A stretch of 64,000 nucleotides of DNA, taken from Sipunculus nudus (Eukaryota; Annelida; Sipuncula; Golfingiida; Sipunculidae). Numbering within the stretch: position 1 is the stretch's first letter; each line of letters starts with the position of its first letter. The DNA is taken from assembly GCA_026874595.1 (NCBI GenBank), contig CM049313.1:49465659-49529658 (forward strand). The letters are read 5' to 3'. This document shows positions 33,955 to 45,800 of the stretch, piece by piece. The notes under the pieces are model-generated. The model searched no databases. It was not told where the DNA came from and was given only the letters and a program-made list of their open reading frames with translations. Both the position numbers and the translations under genes were made by a program.

Positions 33955-35965
33955 CAAGTGACCCATGGGTCATGACGCTCAGCGGACTGACATGTTGACA
34001 ATATGTCCTTGCACAGGCAACTAATGAAGATAATGTAGGTGGCATCATCGTTCATGCATATTAGCTTAAATTCATCAAGACCCATAAGCACACCAAATTT
34101 GATGACAATCCAACCAGCTTTTTTTCTGAGGAATCTAGCAATTTGTGAGTATTTTGCATTATTTATGGGGTGGGTGAGTATTTTGCATTATTTATGGGGT
34201 GCTGAAACATACCCTAAAACTCTGAGAATATAGGTCACAGTGACCCAATTTCAGATTTCTGGGGAGAACTTTTGAGGAACTCTCAGGATGTCAAGTTCAA
34301 ATATTTTGGGTCCAGTGGTTATGATTTGTGGCCTACTTTGGTATCAAATTTTCAATTATTCTGAGGGCTGCTTACAAGCCAATTGCTCATAGAATATTTG
34401 TAACAGAGACCTAATTTCACGTTTCGAAGGAGACTTTTCGTGAACCTCCCTGGATTTCAAGTTAGAAGATTTTAGGACCAATGGTTATGATTTGTGCCCT
34501 GTTTTGGTACCAAATTTTCAATCATGCTGGGGGGTGTTATAAGCCTCATAGCTCAGAAAATATGGATAACAGAGACCTAATTTCAGGTTTCCAAGGATAT
34601 TTTTCACAGACATCCTGAATATCAATCTGGGTCCAGTGGTTATGATTTGTGCCCTGTTAACAAACGACCGTGTCCTAAAAAATAGAGAAGAAAAAATCGT
34701 AAAAATTCGGAAAAAAACAGATCGCGTCACCAGTCTGCAGAAACTGACGAAACATTCCATTACCAATATCCATGCAAAGAATCATGGTGATCAATGCATT
34801 AGTTGCTCAGGTAACTGAACTTTTGTATCAAATTTTCCATTATTCTGGGGGCACTTCGAAGCCCCATAGCCGAGAGGTTATGGGTAACAGAGAACTAATT
34901 TTAGGTTTGCAAGGAGACTTTTCATTGGCCTTTCTGAATGTCGAGATACAAGATTCTAGGTCCAGTCATTCTTTGTGCCCCGTAACCGATGATCGCATCT
35001 TTAAAGGCCTAAAAATAGAGAAAAAAATAATCGTAAAAAATTGAAAAAAATACAGGTGGTGCTACTGGTCTGCAGAAATTGATGAAACACTCCTTGATCA
35101 ATATCCATGCAAAGAATCATGGTTATCAATGCATTAGTTATTCAGAGACTTGAGCTTTTGTATCAAATTTTCCATTATTCTGGGGTACTTCGAAGCCCCA
35201 TATGTCAGAGGTTTTTGGTAAAAGAGACCTAATCTTATGTGTCCAAGAAGATGTTTTGAGGACCTCTCTGGATGTCAAGTAACAAGATTCTAGGTTCAGT
35301 CATTATGATTTGGGCCCTGTTTACAGATGACCGCATCTTCAAGTCTCAAAAAAGAGAAAAATACAGGTGGCGCCACCAGTCTGCAGAAACTGATGAAACA
35401 CTCCATTATCAATATCCATGCAAAGAATCATGGTGATCGATGCATTAATTGTTCAGATACTTGAATTTTCGTATCAAATTTTCTTTTATTTTGAGGGGTA
35501 ATTCGGAGCCCCATCGCTCAAAGAATATGGGTAACACAGACCTAATTGCAGGTTTCCAAGGATATTTTTTTTAGACCTCTCTGGATGTCAAGTTACAAGA
35601 TTCTAGGTCCAGTCATTATGATTTAACAGATGACCACATCTTTGAGGGTCTCAAAATTGAGAAAAAAAAATCGTAAAAAAATCGAAAAAAATACAGGTGG
35701 CGCCACAAGTCTACAGAAACTGATGAAACACTCCTTGATCAATATCCATACTTCGAAGCCGCATTGCTCAAAGAATATGGGTAACAGAGACCTAATTTCA
35801 GGTTTCCAAGGGGATCTTTTATGGACCTCTCTGTATGTCAAGTTAGGAGATTCCAAGTCCAGTGGTTACGATTTGTGCCTGGTTGACAGACGAACGGACA
35901 GACGGACAGACGACGGACAAAGAGTGATTGCTAAAGCTCAGATGACCTACAGTCAGCTGAGCTAA
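33955..35965. repeat. Tandem array, about 320-bp unit, about five full and partial copies
   Basis: The block TAACAGAGACCTAATTTCAG recurs near 34401, 34566, 34885, 35219, 35532 and 35782 (spacings 165, 319, 334, 313, 250). Each unit also has GATTCTAGGTCCAGT, then ATGATTTGTGCCCTGTT, then GAGAAAAAAATCG, then a GCCACCAGTCTGCAGAAACT block and a CAATATCCATGCAAAGAATC block. The array ends in GACGGACAGACGGACAGACG and TCAGCTGAGCTAAAA, the terminal style of the CCGTCC family. A 28-bp duplication (GAGTATTTTGCATTATTTAT) sits at 34147-34203. Confidence 0.85.
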
Positions 35966-36134
35966 AACCTATGCAGACATGATAGTTGAATGTTTGCCCA
36001 ATTAAAAAAAAGCCAAGAAAAATGATCTTTATTAAAAATAAATTCAGTACTGACCAGTAATAGCTTTATACCGTCACCGTTTGTGCACTATACAAGGCTA
36101 TAATGAGATCCAGGGGGATGTTCTAGATTAGGTT

Positions 36135-36215
36135 AGGAGGTAGGTCATTGGTTGTGGCATTTCGCAACGCAAGTAAAATCCCTGGTTCGAATCTTGCCCG
36201 GCTTGCCCTTGTCTT
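36135..36215 (+). repeat. tRNA-derived SINE-like head
   Basis: TCATTGGTTGTGGCATTTCG and ACGCAAGT are followed by CCCTGGTTCGAATCTTG, which has a B-box-type GGTTCGAATC and an A-box-like segment about 35 bases upstream. It is not a plausible tRNA gene because no acceptor stem forms. A SINE promoter is the better reading. Confidence 0.45.
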
Positions 36216-37357
36216 TCTACTAGCGGCAGCCCGCTTTCACTCGTCGCTTAGACGGGTAATAGGGCGACGAGACCGTTGATGTATGTAAATATCACTCAAA
36301 TAGTGAATACACTGGGCCAAGCGCAAGTCAAAAGTTTGGATGTTTCTGTCAAATCACGTAATACGTTGCTTATGAAACATCGAAATCAGCAATGATTTAG
36401 ATGCCTCCAGACGACCCCTGCTACAGCAGGACAAAAGTAGATACAGCGCCAACTAGTTCCGAACTCCCTTCCATTAAACCACAAACTCTTATATTGACAC
36501 CCTTGTGGGCATGATAACATGCGATCAGGACAGGAAAGATTTTTTTAACTAAAACTCCGTGACAGCGTCAATAATATATCGGTATATCATTCTTTTCAAT
36601 GGTCTTTAAAGGTAAAAGGTTGAGCACCAGAGATCCAAATATGATCTGATCTGCCAGCACCAGTGCGTACTTGGGGCTTTATTGGATAAAAAAATCTATA
36701 AAACTATCAGTAAAAGACCGATTTTTTTATATTTAAAAGGCGTTTGAGCCTCATCTAATTACACAGACAGCCGGAGGCGTTTAGCGGAAATTAGAGTGCA
36801 GGAAGTAGTTTCCGTTACAGAATTAAACTACGAATCCTAATATGAACTAGAGGTTATATGGTAGAAGTACGGGAATAAAAATCCGGAGGAAGAACTTGCA
36901 TGGTTTTAGAAATTATATCGAGGTCTCAACATCAAACGACGGATCCATTTAGCGTAAAATATATTTGCGAGTTATATTGCAATGTAATCTCATTTGTTTA
37001 GAAAACTGGAACAGAAATTGTAAATTGGAAAATTGTCTGAACAAAAGAATCAATGGAGAAAAACGTTTGTAAGTACTGAAACATAGCGATTTTGCAGGCG
37101 CTGATCTTTGATACCGGTTTGTCGAGGTACATTTCTTATATATAACAATAATAAAACAAACAAAAACCAATGAAATGACATATGCATTTGACAATTACTA
37201 TTTTCTCCATTGTAAATAAACAAAACCGGCGTTAAGGTAACTTTGATAAAGCTGACAGAATCTGATCATCAGTTCGTAAAGCGGATTGAGTACATTACCA
37301 TTTAAGAAGTGTTTGGAAGTGAATATCCCGCTTCGCATATACAGGTGGCTAACAGAC
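36216..37357. other. Intergenic, no gene recognised
   Basis: Nothing supportable apart from a 14-bp G/C-rich inverted motif near 36235-36265. Confidence 0.5.
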
Positions 37358-37360
37358 TTA

Positions 37361-38405
37361 AGCAGGCCGCACACAGGGCGGACGAGACGAGATCGGACCG
37401 GACCATACAGGACTGGGAATCCTGAAGAGTCCGCCGCAATCTTTCCCAGTCCGGTCCGGTCCTGGAACGCCCGCACACAGAGCGGACCGGATCGGATCGG
37501 GTTTTCTTAAATAAGAATCGAGACAAAGGGATACCCTTAGATTATATAATATTATATTGTATTATATACATACATACATACAAATAGTATGACATCACTG
37601 TCTGAGGTAATACTTCAATTTATAAATAAACCTGGATATTTACAAACAATTTAATTTATGGTTACTTCACCTGTCATCATAAATGACTATTATAAACAAT
37701 GGTATTGTGCTATAACATATTTGCTTTGTATTACATCACTCTAAATTAAGTTTTTTTTATACAAATAGATAAATATATTTATATACAATACTATTGGTTT
37801 GATCATACTTAACTATCGAAATGATGGTCAACACTGAAAAGTTTCCTTTATTTCAGAGTATATACATAAATCCCATTAAATTCCATTGCTTGGATACATC
37901 TTTCGTTTCACCCGTTGTTGGTCAAGGAATATATATACATATAAGGGAATGGTTCTTCAGAGATTCGTAACTTACAATACAGATTTATTATAATTAAGAT
38001 AAACTTTTTAAATAAATTGTATATTAATGTTTAAATGAAGCTCAGAAAAAAAATTGACAGTATAATATAATAAATTAGTATTTAATATGCAAAATACCAT
38101 AACCATTTCATGTCAATTCCGGCTAAATATAAGCTAATTTTAAAGCTATACCGATCCTGAGTTGCTCCTGTGCAGTCCTAAAACCGCCGCAAACAGAGCG
38201 GACTCAAGCGGACCGGACCGGACCACTCAGGACCGGTCCTGAAATATCAAAACATTTTGATATGGTCAGGATCGCTCAGGACTGGGTCCGGACCGGTCCC
38301 GGACTGGCAGTCCGGTCCGCCAACTGCCGCATTCTGAGCGGACCGGACCGGATTCAAGTCCGGTCCGATCTCGTCTCGTCTCGTCCGCTTTGTGTGCGGC
38401 CTACT
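37361..38405. mobile_element. Harbinger-like MITE with GGACCGG-rich arms
   Basis: Left end AGCAGGCCGCACACAGGGCG and complement of right end AGTAGGCCGCACACAAAGCG form TIRs that continue into GGACGAGACGAGATCGGACC. Both sides are flanked by TTA (37358-37360 and 38406-38408), the 3-bp duplication typical of PIF/Harbinger. The arms (37361-37500, 38155-38405) are packed with CGGACCGGACC words and contain further inverted copies of the CCGCACACAGAGCGG word. The 650-bp centre is AT-rich and non-coding. Confidence 0.75.
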
Positions 38406-38408
38406 TTA

Positions 38409-39775
38409 GGCAGATTATGGTAGCATATATTTCTACCGAATCGTTTCTGGTGTCAAAATGTTAAACTGCAGGAAATTTACTGCAAATTTAACAAAAAAAT
38501 TTATTTTAAGCATCAAATTCAATTAAAGTTGGGGAAGTTTGGAAAACATGATGTGTAGGCCTATTAAAGCTCTCTTATGTCAGAGTGTTAACAATATTGT
38601 GGTAGGAAAATCGAGATCACCTGTTTCATAATTAACGGTGATGAGCTTATTTCAGTGCTTTTTTATCATTTAAAGTCAGAGACCCACGCGAACATTGGTA
38701 CATGTGTTATGATCAGGGGCGAATTTAGTTCATCAACAGTTAAACAAAACATTTTTATTACGAAAAAGATCAGTCACTCATCAGCACTAGCGCATGTTCT
38801 GTTTTAATATTGCATTTACTTCATTTCACATGATAGATTGATGAACTGAATCCATGATTCACTTAATAAATACCGAAGTGCGTAAACTCTTCAAAACAGT
38901 AAGTCCTAAAGTGGTTCGGCTATAAAGTCGTTGTGCCAGGGAAACCCGAAAAGTTGTGGCAGTTAAGATAATGTACAAGTCTAACTTGCAACACAAAACC
39001 AGTCAGCAGCAACAAAATGACATAAACACTGAAAGACAAGTCAGGTTTCTGCTTGGGTCGCATATACTTTTGGAAAAAGATTAAAAAAAACTCCCAATTT
39101 TGCATGAAACAAAACAAAAAACCTGTCCATCGATTACTCCAGCCTAGACTGATTTGCAAGTTACAATGGATGAATTGTCAGCGGGCGTACTAGTTGCCCG
39201 TAAAAGAGATGCAAGAACGCTGTGTTAATCTGTTAGTATACAGACAGTCTCACAAGCTTATTTTTTAACCTTTGTGAGATTAATCAAGTGAAGCGTTGGA
39301 TGAAAGTGCGGAGATGCTGGGAATGATTGATGTACATCCCTGATCATCACGTCCCAAACAAAAACCTGAAGAAGCAAATTTGTAATGTTAGCGGAAAAAT
39401 CGAATTATTTAATTGGGAAAAAATCAATGCACTTACAACATGTGAGCATGTTTGATTAAACGACAACTTACATTTCTCCTAGAGAGTTCCAGTTTTTTTC
39501 ATGTTAAATACGTTTTTACTTCCTACCAGCATTTCGTACAGGTATTTCATTAAACTGTGCTTACCCTATTCGATTTTTTTTTATTTATATCCTTTTTTAT
39601 GGCACTCGCGCGACAAAAACGTTCACAACTAAAGCAGACCGAGCAAAATCTCTGCCTGGTTTACCGGACGGGACGCAGTTTTTTTTATTTCTTTTGCTCG
39701 TAAGTGCTTAATAGATTAGGAAATGTCAGCTGTAATAAAAACGCTAAGAACGGAAGAAAAAGGACCCATCACCCT
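38409..39775. other. Intergenic, no gene recognised
   Basis: CAGGGGCGAATTTAG at about 38714 resembles a lone hAT-type end. No coding signal. Confidence 0.5.
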
Positions 39776-39779
39776 GGAG

Positions 39780-40085
39780 TAAATTCACATAATGTCAATA
39801 TTACAAAATCACCGAGGGCGCAGACCTCCGCCAGGTCAGCTCATTAGCCTCATAAGGAACTGTGAGAAAAGCAGAAATTTTACTTTAAAATATTCCTGGA
39901 TAAAGAATGATTCCGTATCGAAATTTATATTTTTTTCCTTTGTTCATTGCCGAGCTCTCCTGAATATTTCATCGAAATTCTTCTATAAATGGTTGACTAA
40001 TGTTGCTAACAGACGAACAAACAAAGCAACACCCGCAAAAACACAACCCTTGCCGTTTAATGAAGGTAATGAGCAGGTAAAGTCA
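39780..40085. repeat. Dispersed repeat bounded by GACCTCCGCC and GAAGGTAATGA
   Basis: CCGAGGGCGCAGACCTCCGCC at the left, and AACAGACGAACAAACAAAGC, ACCCGCAAAAACACAACC and GAAGGTAATGA at the right, resemble a widespread invertebrate repeat with GGCGGAGGT ends. The 126-codon plus frame across it is incidental. Confidence 0.5.
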
Positions 40086-41558
40086 AATATATTTGCAAAC
40101 TTGAGCTTAACTTTCTTATATGTACGGAATGCGATATGCGAAAAGGGTATATCAAATCGGTACACGTATTGAGGAATAAAGAAGGTGAGATTCCTCATGC
40201 ACGGACCCGGCATGCGGAAAGCTTATATATCCGGCAGAAATGGTCGCTACATGTAGCGAATCTTTAGGTTTCCGAATGTTATCAAGGGGAAACACAAATA
40301 ATAAATGCATGCTTCCGTACAGGTTCATATGACATCTCTCAACACATATTCCATATTCCGTAGATCAGGAATCTTACACGTTACTACTGAAGAAAATAGC
40401 CTTCGAAACTTGCCAAAATCGGGTTTTTGGCCCCATCTCCCGTGGGGGTTGGGCTTTGGGGGAGCTTAAGTCATTTCTTTTTTATTAAAACTGTACTTTA
40501 AAACAACGACAAGTAACCGTGACCCCCCCCCCCCCGGGCTTTACGTTGATTTACTGACACCTTTCAGGGAAACGGCACGTACCCGTGCAATGACGTCATT
40601 GTGCTCTATGACGTCAAGACTCTCCAAATATGGCCATATCGTCACCTGCTAAACGTCTAAGGGTAAATTAAGCAATTTAGCAAATATGCAATAGACCCCC
40701 CCCCCCCCCATCCCCCCCCCCCCCCCCAAAAAAAAACACCAGAGCTCAACCCGGGCTTTTTTACGCATTTGAGCATGTGGCACTCTTTGTTCTTTAGGTA
40801 TTCAAATGTTATGCACTACTTTTTACCATACTCAGTTCAAGACACAGACACAATCATTATACGGTTTGTATATTAAATATTTCGTATTAAATTAAGCAAA
40901 TAAACATTACTTGTCCACTTTTGCAGAATAGACATGTTTCAGTGTTGTACAAACTGATAATTAAGAGTTTAATAATTATATCTTCATAAGAGACAAGCGT
41001 AATTTTGAACGAGGGTGCAATTTATCAAACGATAACTGTGCTCTGTGGGCAAGCAAATGTTCGTACTCTTAAATTTTATTGACTAATTGGTTAAATAGCT
41101 AACGTCCGTCCCTATTTTCTTATAACATGGATGTGTCTCCGATCCGTGGCTAACACTGTTTTCTATTAAAACATTTAAATGGGCCTGGCCCTCATATAAT
41201 GTCTTGGAGTATAATTTCAAATTGTTTTAAGTCAGACACTAGCTGAGTTTTTCCCCATGTTATCTGTTTGAGCGATTTTGAAATATGATATGTGTGTGGG
41301 GGTGTGGTTAGCATTCGCTGCGTGTTCCTCGGAGCGTCGCTTATTACGTTACATTATCTGTCTATTGTCATTCTCACATGAACCATTCTCATCAAGACCC
41401 CCGCGAGTCACATGTTTTGTTGTATAGTTTATAATTGTCTAATGATGGTACGCACACAATGTAATCACTGAAATTTCCAACTTCTAGAATGGACTGTGGG
41501 GCATTAGCGTTATACCCCTTCTATTAACAGGAAGGATGTGACGAAGGAAAAGGAGAAG
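40086..41558. other. Intergenic with poly-C tracts
   Basis: Poly-C at about 40523-40536 and 40696-40728. No gene seen. Confidence 0.6.
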
Positions 41559-41777
41559 CTAGAGTTCCTTGGTGCAGTTAATTAAGGTGACAGCTGGACT
41601 GTCACTTATTAGGCTCATGTGGCCGGGTACATCTCTGGTTACCGCTTTCATAGACCTGCATTCACCCTCCGCTACTATTTCCTTCAGGGGTCTACGATGT
41701 AATACGGATGCAACTGGGCTGAAACTCCGAAATACTAAAATAAGGAAAATTAAGGAAAATACGTATTTTATGTACAA
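41559..41777 (-). CDS. Possible small secreted peptide frame
   Basis: A 72-codon minus frame begins MYIKYVFSLIFLILVF, then RSFSPVASV, which reads like a signal peptide with a small-residue cleavage site. A polar tail with two cysteines follows. The overlapping plus frame of similar length reads poorly. No splice, homology or upstream promoter support is visible; a chance hydrophobic frame in AT-rich DNA is as likely. Confidence 0.2.
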   Translation of the reverse strand: MYIKYVFSLIFLILVFRSFSPVASVLHRRPLKEIVAEGECRSMKAVTRDVPGHMSLISDSPAVTLINCTKEL

Positions 41778-41799
41778 TATCTGCTTATAATATAAATAT

Positions 41800-43432
41800 T
41801 ATTCACTTTACGGCCTGATTGACATGTCTTATATATATCCGTGGTTCATGGCGTCCGTAACAAGTGTCCATTGTTTATTCTCCTTTGTTACGGGAATGGA
41901 GTTATGTGACGTAATAGTGAAGCGCGTGCACGAGGAGAGAACACGTCTCATTGTATCAGGGTGCTACAGCTTTTGATCACTAGTCCCCTGAATTTTGGTG
42001 CATCTTTTGTGCGTAATATCTATTATGACGTCATCAGTGTTCCCTGTCATTTTAAATTTATTTTACCGGTTGGTGGTAAGATATCGCTGCAGTATAGACT
42101 ATACTCCGTTCCACGAACCATGGTCCACATGGTTTTTCCAATTATTTTGTTTCAAACTAAATTTCAGGCTTCAGTGTTGCAAGAACCAACAGATGTGAGA
42201 GACCGCCTAATTTATTTCCGGAAAATTATTGATGAAATAAAAGAATGTTACCTAACGACGCTGTTAAGTCATTTTTAAAGCAGCACCACTGAACCTTGTC
42301 ATGCGGCAACCATAGCGGGAGGGGAGGTATGACGTCACAGAGGCTCGACTGTGCCAAACGACAACTTGGGTGGGGGTGTCAGGTCCTTGCTCATGGTGCC
42401 TGGAGGATGCGCTGCGGCCTCTTAAGTCAGGAATATTAAGGTTTTTTTTGCCTTGAGGATGTCAGATGTTGCCGGCAAACCTTAATGGCTACAGCTCTGA
42501 ATAGGATTAATGAGGGGTGTGCTTTATTTATTTAGATACAGTCAAGCCCAGTTTGTGTAATGTCGGTGAATAGAAAATGCAGTCTATTGTCACAGAAATC
42601 TGAAATACCAAACTATTTCATATAAATAAAAAAGGGTACGTAAATCTGACCGTTTAATATCATGGAATATTGTCATAATCCCGTGTATTTTTATGATTGG
42701 AACCTTTGCCAGTGATATCAGTGCGCAGTTAATATCAAATGCCGACAAATCCGGCCAAGAAGCTGTTATCGATCAGGTGTATAAAAAAAATCTAAGACTA
42801 TTATATAACTATCTCCTTCCCGTGCACGGCAGACCTCGTGCAGTGATTATAATACACGCATGTCACTCAACGTCAGTTAGCTAGTTAGGCTCTATTTTTT
42901 AAAGAAAAAATGTTAATCCATTGTTCATTGATGATTGATTTTTTTTATAACAAGGGCAATGTTTGTATATCCAGAAAACCCTGCATTGATGCCTTAGTAT
43001 GGTGTCAATAACGGAGTTTAGATCTTAATTCTTCCATCCGCCCGGGTCATTGTTAAATTTCTGCATGGCATCTTCCCGCAAAGGCCTATATGCGATGGAA
43101 ATAGAGTATATGTATTTTATTTACTTATTGTTTTTCTATAAATGCATATCTCCAACAAGCATTAATTGGTGAAATTACGTATTCTCGATCGTCACTATCC
43201 TGAAAGACAGTGAGAAAGACATGGACGTTTTATTATTTTTGTTAGTCTTATAAGGGGTATACTTTTATCGTTTTCATTTTATGAGAAATTGGCTGACTAC
43301 CCTTTTTCGTAGTATATATATACTATACACGAAGTCCCGCGCACTTAAAGTTTCATTCATGAGATATATTGCAGGAAATTGTCCGTGTGCACCAGTTTCA
43401 GTGCTAACACATGTCATTTCATAATCAGACAA
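41800..43432. other. Intergenic, no gene recognised
   Basis: Only short frames without domains. Confidence 0.55.
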
Positions 43433-43440
43433 TTGGTGAC

Positions 43441-43851
43441 TAGGGGTGAAAGGAGTACTCGAGTACTCGAGTCCGGGCAATACTTACCGAGTACTCGAGT
43501 CCAACATTTGGACTCGAGTACTCTTGTATGTACATGCATATATGTATATTACTGCAAATTTTAGGACAGTCTGTAGGATTATTTATCCATTGTCGTAGCC
43601 TGGCGTAGGGCTCTAAACATATGCTAGTCAAATTAATCGAGGTCTTGTTATGACATGATATATCTATTCCTTCTTTGCGATAAAGTTAAGCCGTCACTAA
43701 GTCAAATTTATGCATATTTTGCATCGGTAAACAGATGTTCGTTTTATCTTCACAGTGTTGCCATGGTAACGAGTACTCGAGTCCGAGTCGGGTAATGCCT
43801 CGGACTGAATCGGGTACTCGAATCCAAAATTTTGTACCCGTTTCAGCCCTA
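43441..43851. mobile_element. hAT-type MITE with GAGTACTCGAGT-rich arms
   Basis: Ends TAGGGGTGAAA and complement TAGGGCTGAAA are inverted and flanked by an exact 8-bp duplication TTGGTGAC (43433-43440 and 43852-43859). The left arm carries four GAGTACTCGAG words and the right arm GAGTACTCGAGTCC and GGGTACTCGAATCC. The 411-bp element has no transposase. Duplication length and TAGGGNTG termini fit hAT. Confidence 0.85.
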
Positions 43852-43979
43852 TTGGTGACTATTGAGATTATGTAAATTTCAGAAGTTTTTCAAAATTATT
43901 CAGGAACCCGGACGCTTATACATAATGCAGTGATAATATATTATTTCGAAATGCCGGAATGTATGCCCGCGGCTGTTTG

Positions 43980-44351
43980 ACTTACTGTTCATACGCCCTT
44001 GTATGACTCTGTATTTTTTTTTTCATTCAGAAGAACAAACCATATATTTATATATATATATATATATTTATGACACATTTAAAATATATAATGAATAATA
44101 TAATAAAATGATAATATATTATATATTTATTATGAATATATATAATGAATAATATAACAAAATCAAAATATATAATAAGTACATTTGATATAGGATGAAT
44201 ACAAAAAGAATTGAATGGTAAAACATACATAAAATGGGTCCAGGTGATGTCCATGATGTTCAATCAATTGTATAACTGATTATACTTTTTTTATTAATTT
44301 ATAGATCCATCTGATTTGAAAAAAAAAATGTGATATAATTCATAGAAATGC

Positions 44352-44393
<42 letters not shown>

Positions 44394-44400
44394 TGTCTGA
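43980..44400. repeat. AT-rich region with (TA)n tracts
   Basis: TA runs at about 44048-44066 and 44351-44388, with repeated ATATAATGAATAATATAA words between. Confidence 0.8.
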
Positions 44401-45305
44401 TTAAATGTCTCTATCTACAAAATTAATGTTAATAAACATATGATTACAAATATGATTTAAAATATTTTATGGGCCTAAACAGGAACAACTTCTCACAAAC
44501 GTCCCTCAGCCCGGAGGAAGGTTGGGCCAATATATATTAGCCTATATGCTTGTTCCAGTGAACATATAGCCCATACAATGTCAAACATTCATTAGGCCTT
44601 TATTTATCATCTGCTCTCTGTTCTCTCATCAATCATACATTTATACCTCTTCTAATTAAATTGGCATTATTAATTGGATTTATACTTGTGTAAATATTCT
44701 TATTTACGATCAACACGGTAAACAAACAACACGATACGTGTCAACACAGCACAGGAACCACATAAACGATTTCACCCCATCTGGTAAAATGGACACTTCC
44801 AGCCAATCCAGGGCAACGTCCTTGACCCCTTGTTTACAAGCGCCTCTTGGAGAAACTGTCGCAAAGTTTGTAGACTGATTCTCACAATTCAGAAAAAAAT
44901 CGATTGTGAAAGCAACATGCAAGGTACAGTTTTATATTTATGATGGAAAATTAGGCGGATGTTTCCTCTACCCCATTTTGTTAGATTTCTTTTGATATCT
45001 AACTTCACTTTTTTTTCTTTCGCAAAAAACGGGTGGACCATAGGTCGTGGAACGGAGTATAGTATCTTATAAATTGTTTACAGGAAAATGACATATGGCA
45101 GGCTATTATTTCCAAAATAGTTGATTACGCATTTTTCCTCTTTCTGTCCTTTGTATAAAAAGTTTTAGCGTTCCCAAAAAATCAGGTGGACAGAGGAAGT
45201 TGGACATATTAGAGTGATAATGGTCTCCTTTCTGACGCGTTAAATTAATGACTCAAACCAACAGTAGGTATAAAGTGGTCCATGGAGATAGAGCCGGCCG
45301 GTTTT
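44401..45305. other. Intergenic, no gene recognised
   Basis: No supported coding or repeat structure. Confidence 0.5.
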
Positions 45306-45309
45306 GAGT

Positions 45310-45800
45310 ATTTATCACCTGGGGTCTGTTAAAATATTACTATTTCATTAATAATACAATTTTGGCAGTGTGTGGCTTTTAGTTAATCTGTTTGGCAATG
45401 TTGATATAAGTGTGTAGAATGTGGATGCGTTGTGAATTATTTTCCTGGCCTCTGTTGGATTACCATTTTGTACATTTTTAAATGTTATCATTTTGAGTAG
45501 CGTGGGCTTTTTGAGGGTAGATCCCCTGGACAACGTTGAAATACTAGCAGTTTGTGAAGTATGACCTTCTTCAGAGTGATTTATCTTGTCTCTTTTTTTA
45601 AATATTACTCTGTGTTTATTGTTTTATATGAGTTATTACTGACTTCGTCTCCCGGGCTATTCCGAAATGCTACTATTTCGTAGAGTGTTAATTCGAGTTG
45701 AGTGGTAATCTTGGCTCTTTTGGAACATTACCATTTGTAAAGTTCGGGCCTCTGTGTAAATCTTAGTCAACCTCTAAAAGCGTTAAAATAATGGGCCATC
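45310..45800. repeat. Degenerate tandem repeat, about 60-75-bp unit
   Basis: A motif like GTTGGAATATTACTATTTCGTA, followed by a GT-rich spacer and a GGTAATCTTGG-type end, recurs about six times (near 45325, 45460, 45535, 45600, 45665, 45720) with heavy divergence. The periodicity is seen by eye only. Confidence 0.4.

Noticed and set aside
36135-36215. A genuine tRNA gene
   Set aside because: B box present but no acceptor stem; read as a SINE head instead.
39792-40172. 126-codon plus frame
   Set aside because: Lies across a dispersed repeat with GACCTCCGCC-type ends; composition reflects the repeat.
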